A DNA stretch of 64,000 bases from Rhodococcus sp. (in: high G+C Gram-positive bacteria) (GTDB lineage: Bacteria; Actinomycetota; Actinomycetes; Mycobacteriales; Mycobacteriaceae), in the NCBI RefSeq assembly GCF_023264675.1, contig NZ_JAHFVG010000007.1, forward strand, positions 62,001 to 126,000, in the 5' to 3' direction. Under the pieces are notes generated by a model. That model was not told where the DNA came from and did no database searches. It saw only the letters and a list, made by a program, of their open reading frames with translations. A program made the translations under genes and the position numbers. Positions 58,886-64,000 of this stretch are shown here, one piece after another (the first letter of the stretch is position 1; every line of letters starts with the position of its first letter).

Positions 58886-60581
58886 GGTTCTCCTTGTTTT
58901 CCGTGGCGGTGTTTTCGGCGGCGAGAAAGGGTGCGAAGGGCGGTAGTTCGTCGGCGTCGCAGAGTACTTCGACGAACGCGGGGCCGTCGACGACTGCGGC
59001 GGCGGCAAGGGCGGACGTCAGTTCGGTTGTGGTCGAGGCGTAGTGAGTGCTCGCGCCGGGGAACATCGCGGCGATACCCGCTGCGATGTACGCCCTCGTG
59101 AAGCGGTTTCCTGGTTGCTCGTTCCCGGTGAACACCTGTTCCCGAGTGACGCACATGGCATGGGAGTTGTTGTTGAACACGATGAACGTGACCGGCACGC
59201 GATATTCGAGCGCCGTGTGAATCTCCATGCCGTGCATGAAGAAAGCGCCATCTCCGGCGACGGCGAACGTTCGGCGCCGCCGCGAGAGCGCCGATCCGAT
59301 GGCCGCACCGAATGTGTATCCCATCCCGCCCATCCCGAGTGCAACGACGAATCGACTGTGCCTGTCGATCCGGAGGTGATGCACGACGGCCGCCCCGGTG
59401 TTCCCGGCGTCGGCGAAGACGTCGCTGCCCGAGGGGATGGCTTCGGAAATTTCCTTCACAGCATCCCGATAGCGAATCCCTTGACCGTGACTGGGCGGGA
59501 CGACGAGCTCGCGGAACGGCCGCTCGGGGCGGTGCGCCGATCGTGGACCGCAGGCAGCCGTCAGTTGGCGTAGACCCGAGCGAAGGTCGTTCGTGTGCAG
59601 ATGCGTCGAGGGGACATAGGGCGCACTCGATCCGATGCTGCGAACGTCGATGGATTTCAACGCCTCGTCGAGTCCGGCGCGAGCCATCATCGGCAGTCGA
59701 GTCCCGATCAACAAGCACAGTGTCGAATCGTTGAGTGAATCAACGACATCGGGTCCCCCCATCACCCCGGCGACGCCGAGGTAGCCGGGCAGGAGGGGGT
59801 CGACGGTGTCTCGGGCGTCCGGTGTCACTGCGGTTGGTGCGCCGAGGCGGTGCAGCAGTTCGGCCAGTTCGCGTCGTGCGTCGGACCGGGCAACGTCGTC
59901 TCCGACGATGACGGTGATGCGGCCGTCGGTGGCGTCGATGGCGCGGGCGAGTTCGGACGTGTCGATCCGTTGCGCGCGGCTTCGCTGCGCCCGGCGCGGC
60001 CGAAACGGTGAACACAGCTGCTGTTGAACATCTTTGGGAAGCAGAAGAACGGCAGGACCGCCGCGCGACAGTGCGTCGAAGGCCTCGGCCAACCGATCGT
60101 CGAGTTCTTCGGCGCTGGACACCTTGTGGCAATAGGTGCTGACCTGGGAGAACAGGGCCGGGGCGTCGATCGACCCGGCTCTGCCGCTCGAGTCCTGGAA
60201 TGCGCCCAGGCCTTCGTGAGTGGTCGGTGGTTGCCCGACCAGCGCCAGGACGGGAATGTTCGACGCATACGCCTCGCCCAGGCCTGCAACGAGATTCAGT
60301 GCGCCGCCCCCGGATGTGGCGGCGACGACGCCGATCCGCGCCGAGGTGCGGGCATAACCGTCGGCCATGGTCGCGGCGGCGAACTCGTGTTTCGCCACTA
60401 CCGGTTCGATGCGTTCGCAGTGGTGGAGGGCCTCGAAGAGGTCCTCGATGTTGGCCCCGCTCACCCCGAACACGTGGTCCACTCCATGGTCGGCGAGCGC
60501 GGTCGCCAGGTGCGTTGCTGCGCGCTCGGTGGCGCGGGCCGGTTGATCGCGGCCGTGTGTGTCCCGACTGTCCTGTGTCAT
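58857..60581 (-). CDS. Thiamine-diphosphate-dependent enzyme (acetolactate synthase/2-oxo acid decarboxylase type)
   Basis: A 574-residue protein with all three ThDP domains. The Pyr domain carries the catalytic Glu in VAKHEFAAATMADGYAR, the central domain VGDDVARSDARRELAELL, and the PP domain GDGAFFMHGMEIHTALEY then VPVTFIVFNNNSH (GDG-NN motif). The family joins or decarboxylates 2-oxo acids (acetolactate, acyloins, benzaldehyde lyase). It is first in the SigL-type-promoter operon. I propose acyloin formation from 2-oxo acids made by the aminotransferase, but the reaction cannot be read directly. Confidence 0.85.
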   Translation of the reverse strand: MTQDSRDTHGRDQPARATERAATHLATALADHGVDHVFGVSGANIEDLFEALHHCERIEPVVAKHEFAAATMADGYARTSARIGVVAATSGGGALNLVAGLGEAYASNIPVLALVGQPPTTHEGLGAFQDSSGRAGSIDAPALFSQVSTYCHKVSSAEELDDRLAEAFDALSRGGPAVLLLPKDVQQQLCSPFRPRRAQRSRAQRIDTSELARAIDATDGRITVIVGDDVARSDARRELAELLHRLGAPTAVTPDARDTVDPLLPGYLGVAGVMGGPDVVDSLNDSTLCLLIGTRLPMMARAGLDEALKSIDVRSIGSSAPYVPSTHLHTNDLRSGLRQLTAACGPRSAHRPERPFRELVVPPSHGQGIRYRDAVKEISEAIPSGSDVFADAGNTGAAVVHHLRIDRHSRFVVALGMGGMGYTFGAAIGSALSRRRRTFAVAGDGAFFMHGMEIHTALEYRVPVTFIVFNNNSHAMCVTREQVFTGNEQPGNRFTRAYIAAGIAAMFPGASTHYASTTTELTSALAAAAVVDGPAFVEVLCDADELPPFAPFLAAENTATENKENHELQCARSQ

Positions 60582-60612
60582 ACGTAGCCCCCAATAGCTC
60601 GTCTGTCACGTA

Positions 60613-60640
60613 CACACGGAGTACCCCTCGGAAACGTTCA
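60613..60640 (-). promoter_or_regulatory. SigL-type promoter of ThDP operon
   Basis: On the minus strand: TGAACG, 16-base spacer, CGTGTG, 32 bases before the ThDP gene start. It matches the promoter of the sigL gene in this window (TGAACC-N16-CGTGTG) with one change in the -35. Confidence 0.65.
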
Positions 60641-60654
60641 CTCGTTGTTGGAAT

Positions 60655-60682
60655 CGAACCGAAACCCGTTGAATTTCGTGTG
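60655..60682 (+). promoter_or_regulatory. SigL-type promoter of cupredoxin gene
   Basis: CGAACC (60655-60660), 16-base spacer, CGTGTG (60677-60682), 53 bases before the cupredoxin ATG. It differs from the sigL promoter at one -35 base and stands back to back with the ThDP-operon promoter. Confidence 0.65.
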
Positions 60683-60735
60683 TTTTCACGAAGCAACTTT
60701 CGATCAGAGTGCCGAACGACTATGCGGAGGACGAC

Positions 60736-61191
60736 ATGAACAGAACCATCGCGGGACTGATAGTGACAGCGGGAGCGGGACTTGCACTCGCCGGGTGCAG
60801 TGGAGACACATCGGGTTCAGCTGAGTCCACAACAGCTGTGTCGTCAACAGCTGCGTCCTCGACGGCTGTGTCCTCAACGGCTGTGTCCCCGACGAGCATG
60901 TCGTCCATGCCGATGGAGATGCCGAGCCCATCGGCGTCCTCGGCATCGGGGGAGATCGTGATCTCCGACTTCCGATTCGCCGTGCCCGCGGCGGTGTCTC
61001 CCGGGGAGCAGATCACCATCCGAAACGAAGACACCGCCGAGCATTCCGTGACGGCAGATTCCGGTGACGCCTTCGATGTCGATGTCGACGGCGGCGAGAG
61101 TGTCACCATGATCGTCCCGAGTTCCGCCGGGGCGTACGCGTTCCACTGCGAGTATCACCCGAACATGATCGGCACCCTCACGGTGTCGTAG
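60736..61191 (+). CDS. Cupredoxin-domain lipoprotein
   Basis: A 151-residue protein from ATG 60736 with GGAGG. A lipoprotein signal ends LALAGC. A Ser/Thr/Ala linker built of 15-base repeats and a Met-rich piece (MSSMPMEMPS) follows, then a type I copper domain (about 80-151). Copper ligands: His in AEHSVTA, and the Cys-His-Met in FHCEYHPNM. It would sit outside the membrane and carry electrons or copper. A SigL-type promoter lies upstream, and the gene converges on rslA with a 3-bp gap. Confidence 0.9.
   Translation: MNRTIAGLIVTAGAGLALAGCSGDTSGSAESTTAVSSTAASSTAVSSTAVSPTSMSSMPMEMPSPSASSASGEIVISDFRFAVPAAVSPGEQITIRNEDTAEHSVTADSGDAFDVDVDGGESVTMIVPSSAGAYAFHCEYHPNMIGTLTVS
60841..60900 (+). repeat. 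15-bp tandem repeats in cupredoxin linker
   Basis: Four consecutive units encode SSTAA, SSTAV, SSTAV and SPTSM (for example TCCTCGACGGCTGTG), and a partial unit STTAV precedes them. They make a flexible, likely glycosylated linker between the lipid anchor and the copper domain. Such repeats can vary in number between strains. Confidence 0.85.
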
Positions 61192-61194
61192 AAC

Positions 61195-61923
61195 TCAGAG
61201 CGACGCCGTCAACAGCACTTCGTCGGAGTCTCCGGCGCGGACGTCGACGCTGCGTATCGAGTCGGCCGGGGCACTGATGGTTGCCTGCGGAGTGACCGTC
61301 ACCCCCGGTGTTCCGATCCATGTTGCCAATCGAGTCACCTGGCCGGATGCGTCGGTGACCGTCAACGCGTACTGCTCGGTTTCGCTGCCGTACCGGTCCG
61401 GCTCTTCGTCGTCCGCGACGAGATAGGTGCAGTCGAGCGAAATCGTGGTTCCCCACGAGTGCGGAGTGAGCGCTGCGCGGGCGTCGATGACCGTGGGAAT
61501 GACGTCGGTCATGGCTATCGAGGCTGCAAAACCCGGCGTGTCGAGAGACCGGGCCGTATCGGCGGTGAGGGCATTCTGCGTGACGAGTGCGACGGGTACG
61601 GCAATGACCACCGCAGCCGCCACGGCGAGTGCCGCGTCGCGCATGCGAGTGCGTCGACGCTTCGCGCGGATGGCGGCGAACAGAGTCTCGTCCCGTCCGG
61701 CGGCGGGCATCGGCAACTCGAATTCGGGTTCGGATTCCGCTTCGGCAAGCGCGATGTCGCGCGGTATCGCACCGAGAAGCCCCGGCAGAACGGTGAGCTC
61801 CGCGACGGCACGTGAGCAGCGCACGCATTCGATGAGGTGATCCTCGAATTCCCGGCGTTCCGACGACGACAGTGAACCGAGAACGTAGGCGCCGTCCCAC
61901 AGCGCATAGTCGTCGTGATTCAT
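61195..61923 (-). CDS. rslA: Anti-sigma factor of SigL (RslA-like, ZAS family)
   Basis: A 242-residue membrane protein. An N-terminal zinc anti-sigma domain with DHLIECVRC (HxxxCxxC; about residues 28-36), a single membrane helix (DAALAVAAAVVIAVPVALV, about 96-114) and an extracytoplasmic C-terminal domain. This is the design of RslA. The start overlaps the sigma stop (ATGA, 61920-61923). It would hold SigL at the membrane until redox or metal stress releases the zinc. Confidence 0.88.
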   Translation of the reverse strand: MNHDDYALWDGAYVLGSLSSSERREFEDHLIECVRCSRAVAELTVLPGLLGAIPRDIALAEAESEPEFELPMPAAGRDETLFAAIRAKRRRTRMRDAALAVAAAVVIAVPVALVTQNALTADTARSLDTPGFAASIAMTDVIPTVIDARAALTPHSWGTTISLDCTYLVADDEEPDRYGSETEQYALTVTDASGQVTRLATWIGTPGVTVTPQATISAPADSIRSVDVRAGDSDEVLLTASL

Positions 61924-62426
61924 CTGGTCACCCCCATTTCCTGCAGTGCGAGTCGAAGTGCGCGGAGGCCGTAGTGCATTCGGGACTTGACGGTCCCTTC
62001 CGGAATGTCGAGTTCGGCGGCGATCTGTCGGGTCGACATCCCGCGGTAATAGCTGTGCACGATCACCGCGCGGTGATCGGGAGCCAATCTGCTGAGTGCG
62101 TCGGCCATGAGCCAGGCGTCGAGAGCGCTGTCCGAGCTGTCCTGTTGTGCTCGATCCGGTGGTTCGCTCATCCCGATTTCACGACGGGACTTGGCGCTGC
62201 GCCCTTCGTCGAACACGAGGTTACGAGCGACCGTGAACAGCCAGGCCCGCGCCGATGCTTCGGATTGATCGAGAATCTTGGGGTGACTCCACGCGCGCAG
62301 CAGAACCTCCTGCATGACGTCGTCGGCGCGAGAGCGGTCGCCGGTCAGCCGGAAGGCATAACGCCACACCGGTGTCGAGTGCTCCGCGTAGAGCGCTCGC
62401 ATCAGTTCGGTCGGGGCTTGCGGCAT
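61920..62426 (-). CDS. sigL: ECF sigma factor SigL
   Basis: A 168-residue ECF sigma factor. Region 2: MRALYAEHSTPVWRYAFRLTG, DDVMQEVLLRAWSHP and ARAWLFTVARNLVFDE. Region 4: LAPDHRAVIVHSYYRGMSTR, then IPEGTVKSRMHYGLRALRL. The ending LRLALQEMGVTR is the same as I recall for M. tuberculosis SigL (LRLTLQEMGVTR). GGAGG precedes the ATG. Followed by rslA in an ATGA overlap, and preceded by a promoter that fits its own consensus. Confidence 0.9.
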   Translation of the reverse strand: MPQAPTELMRALYAEHSTPVWRYAFRLTGDRSRADDVMQEVLLRAWSHPKILDQSEASARAWLFTVARNLVFDEGRSAKSRREIGMSEPPDRAQQDSSDSALDAWLMADALSRLAPDHRAVIVHSYYRGMSTRQIAAELDIPEGTVKSRMHYGLRALRLALQEMGVTR

Positions 62427-62444
62427 CTGTACCTCCGATGGGTA

Positions 62445-62472
62445 CACACGGTACAACCGGCCGATCGGTTCA
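62445..62472 (-). promoter_or_regulatory. sigL: SigL autoregulated promoter
   Basis: On the minus strand: TGAACC, 16-base spacer, CGTGTG, ending 19 bases before the sigL ATG. It fits the SigL consensus reported for M. tuberculosis (TGAACC-N16/17-CGTgtc), which includes the sigL promoter itself. It gives a short leader with the GGAGG. Confidence 0.75.
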
Positions 62473-62479
62473 GCGTGGC

Positions 62480-63037
62480 TCAGTACGGATCGATCTCCGT
62501 CAGATAGCGGGTGAGGGTCGGGCCGACCCAGTCGACGATCTCGTCGTGCGTCATCTTCACCAGCGGTGGCACACGCAGGACGTAACGGGAGAACGCGAGG
62601 CCCAGTATCTGGGATCCGGCCAGCGCCGCCCGATCCGCATGGCGATCGGGAGTGACGGCGGTGAGGGCGGGGGAGACCTGTCGCACGAAGACTTCCAGCA
62701 TCGTCTGTGCAGCAACCGAACTCGTTGCCGATGCGCGCAGCAGCGACAGGAACGTGCCGTCGTCCTCCCACACGTCGAAGAAGGTGGGCATCAAGGCTGC
62801 GGCGAGATCCTTCGGTGCGAGCCCGGACAGATCGGGCAGATGGAGCTCGAAGGTCGCAGCTTCGGCGAACAGTGCATCTTTGGTCTTGAAGTAGCGCACG
62901 ACCATGGCCGCGTCGACGCCGACGTCGCCGGCGACCGCCCTCATGGTGGTGCGTTCGTATCCCTCGGAGCCGAATCGGATGCGTGCGGCGTCGAGGATCG
63001 CTGCCCGGGTGGTTTCTGCCGATCGGATTCTGGCCAT
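62480..63037 (-). CDS. TetR/AcrR family transcriptional regulator
   Basis: A 185-residue repressor. HTH: TTMRAVAGDVGVDAAMVVRYF, then KTKDALFAEA. The C-terminal domain (TetR_C_17-like) reads LSLLRASATSSVAAQTMLEVF and AGSQILGLAFSRYVLRVPPL. It is divergent from the flavoprotein monooxygenase, and the intergenic region carries two copies of one palindrome. Most likely it represses the monooxygenase and itself. Confidence 0.9.
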   Translation of the reverse strand: MARIRSAETTRAAILDAARIRFGSEGYERTTMRAVAGDVGVDAAMVVRYFKTKDALFAEAATFELHLPDLSGLAPKDLAAALMPTFFDVWEDDGTFLSLLRASATSSVAAQTMLEVFVRQVSPALTAVTPDRHADRAALAGSQILGLAFSRYVLRVPPLVKMTHDEIVDWVGPTLTRYLTEIDPY

Positions 63038-63049
63038 CTCGTGAGCGTA

Positions 63050-63065
63050 GTCAACAATCGTTGAC
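63050..63065. promoter_or_regulatory. TetR operator, copy 1
   Basis: GTCAACAATCGTTGAC: 6-bp arms GTCAAC/GTTGAC with four bases between, 13 bp from the TetR start. Repeated with one changed base at 63095. Confidence 0.7.
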
Positions 63066-63094
63066 CTGACGACTCTCCAGGTCTACGGTCGGAA

Positions 63095-63110
63095 GTCAAC
63101 AACCGTTGAC
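63095..63110. promoter_or_regulatory. TetR operator, copy 2
   Basis: GTCAACAACCGTTGAC, identical in both arms to the site at 63050 and 45 bp from it, 17 bp before the monooxygenase ATG. Two sites would repress both divergent promoters. Confidence 0.7.
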
Positions 63111-63127
63111 CGGTACAGGAGGGCATC

Positions 63128-64000
63128 ATGGAACACGCAGACGTGATCGTCGTAGGGGCAGGTCCGGCAGGCTGCATGCTGGCCGGGGAGCTCGCAGCCG
63201 CCGGTCGATCGGTGATCGTTCTGGAAAAGCATCAGGCTGTTTCCCCGCTGAGCCGGGCGTTCGGGGTCCACGCCCGAACGTTGGAGGTACTCGACTCCCG
63301 CGGGATGGCCGACGAGTTGCTCACCACCGGCGCGCGCGTCTCGGGCTTGAAGCTCTGGGACGACACGAAGTTGGACCTGACGGTTCTGCCGTCGAAGTTT
63401 CCCTTCCTGCTCTCGACGCCCCAGGTCAACGTCGATTCGTTGCTCGAAAGCTATGCCCGACGAGCAGGTGCGCACATCGTCAGGGGTGTCACCGTGACCG
63501 GCGTCGATCAGGACGATGCCGGAGCGCGCGTGCACGGGACAACCGCGGACGGTGCGGCGACCACGTGGTCCTCCGAGTACGTCGTCGGAGCGGACGGAGT
63601 GCGCAGCGTGGTGCGCGAGGCGATCGGGCAGAAGTTCCACGGCCGGGCACTGCTCCGCTCGATCATGCTCGCCGACGTCACCTTGAAGAATCCGCCGCAG
63701 GGTGTGATCAACGTCGACGCGGGACGCGACTGTTTCGCCTTCATCGCACCGTTCGGCGACGGGTGGTATCGGGTGATCACCTGGGATCGACGCGATACGG
63801 CAGGCGAGAAGGATCCGATCGACGAGGCGTCGATGCGTGACGTTCTCACCCGGGCGATGGGCTCCGATTTCGGGTGGACGGACGTCCGCTGGACCTCTCG
63901 ATTCCGATGCGACGAAAGGCAGGTCGAGAAATACCGAGTCGGTCGGGTGCTGCTCGCCGGGGATGCGGCCCACGTCCATTCGCCTGCAGGTGGTCAGGGG
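63128..64000 (+). CDS. FAD-dependent monooxygenase (class A; 3' end outside window)
   Basis: ATG 63128 with AGGAGG upstream. The frame is open to the window end (291 residues seen). FAD motif VIVVGAGPAGCMLAGELAAAG, then the substrate/FAD segment SRAFGVHARTLEVLDSRGM, the DG motif VVGADGVRSVVREAIG, and the GD motif RVLLAGDAAHVHSPAGGQG at the very end. This matches antibiotic or phenol hydroxylases of the TetX/Rox/PheA kind. It may confer resistance or degrade an aromatic compound. Divergent from, and probably repressed by, the TetR regulator. Confidence 0.9.
   Translation, partial: MEHADVIVVGAGPAGCMLAGELAAAGRSVIVLEKHQAVSPLSRAFGVHARTLEVLDSRGMADELLTTGARVSGLKLWDDTKLDLTVLPSKFPFLLSTPQVNVDSLLESYARRAGAHIVRGVTVTGVDQDDAGARVHGTTADGAATTWSSEYVVGADGVRSVVREAIGQKFHGRALLRSIMLADVTLKNPPQGVINVDAGRDCFAFIAPFGDGWYRVITWDRRDTAGEKDPIDEASMRDVLTRAMGSDFGWTDVRWTSRFRCDERQVEKYRVGRVLLAGDAAHVHSPAGGQG

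Noticed and set aside
1..64000. CRISPR arrays, tRNA or rRNA genes, prophage or integrase genes
   Set aside because: No regular repeat-spacer arrays, no tRNA-like or rRNA sequence and no recombinase motif noticed while reading both strands; a covariance-model tRNA scan would settle this.

Overview
The window is high-GC, densely coded actinobacterial DNA. Mycobacteriales-type gene content points to a Rhodococcus or close relative: a SigL/RslA-like sigma/anti-sigma pair, a PcaR-type IclR regulator, TAP-like lipoprotein hydrolases, an ECF42/DGPF pair, and many lipoboxes and Tat signals. The assignment to Rhodococcus is inference. I saw no tRNA, rRNA, CRISPR array, integrase or intact insertion sequence. 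Both ends cut genes: a short-chain dehydrogenase at base 1 and a flavoprotein monooxygenase at base 64000.

Layout. (1) 1-8.7 kb: a TetR-controlled catabolic locus. MFS + SDR run leftwards. An HpaB/DszC-like flavin-dependent monooxygenase, MFS transporter, alpha/beta hydrolase, flavin reductase and bifunctional RibBA run rightwards. (2) 8.9-18.7 kb: an aromatic ring-cleavage locus around an IclR regulator. Leftwards are a CoA-transferase, a citryl-CoA-lyase-like protein, LigB- and LigA-like extradiol dioxygenase subunits, a CocE/NonD hydrolase, and a metallo-beta-lactamase-fold gene broken by an amber codon. Rightwards are a flavoprotein hydroxylase and an NTF2-like protein. Matching palindromes lie before the CoA-transferase and the hydroxylase, with a variant before the regulator. 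(3) 18.7-19.5 kb has no recognisable gene. (4) 19.5-23.6 kb: aldo/keto reductase, PhyH-type oxygenase and two methyltransferases, a possible small biosynthetic locus. (5) 23.7-29.9 kb: regulator/enzyme or regulator/transporter pairs (XRE-cupin/MFS, TetR/membrane protein, HxlR/azoreductase, MarR/aldo-keto reductase). (6) 29.9-32.5 kb: a Tat-exported intradiol-dioxygenase-like lipoprotein followed by its own tatA-tatC-tatB. (7) 32.6-40.8 kb: primary-amine catabolism with a copper amine oxidase, a Met/His-rich membrane protein, two APC permeases, an aldehyde dehydrogenase and an IclR regulator. Shared TTCTCATTCG repeats mark its promoters.

(8) 40.9-50.5 kb: mixed housekeeping and accessory genes. 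These include a serine-hydrolase-fold lipoprotein lacking its catalytic motifs, a transglutaminase, an SDR, a GGDEF protein, a CsbD-like protein, a MarR/DHA2 efflux pair, an ECF42/DGPF pair and a PadR regulator. (9) 50.6-56.2 kb: MerR with two serine-hydrolase lipoproteins, and a TAP-like hydrolase. (10) 56.2-62.4 kb: the most interesting segment. A four-gene operon (ThDP enzyme, SRPBCC, KASIII-like, aminotransferase) and a divergent cupredoxin lipoprotein are each preceded by a promoter like the one in front of the adjacent sigL (TGAAC-N17-CGTGTG type). This suggests a SigL-controlled small-molecule pathway. (11) 62.5-64 kb: a TetR regulator and a divergent monooxygenase separated by two copies of a GTCAAC-N4-GTTGAC operator.
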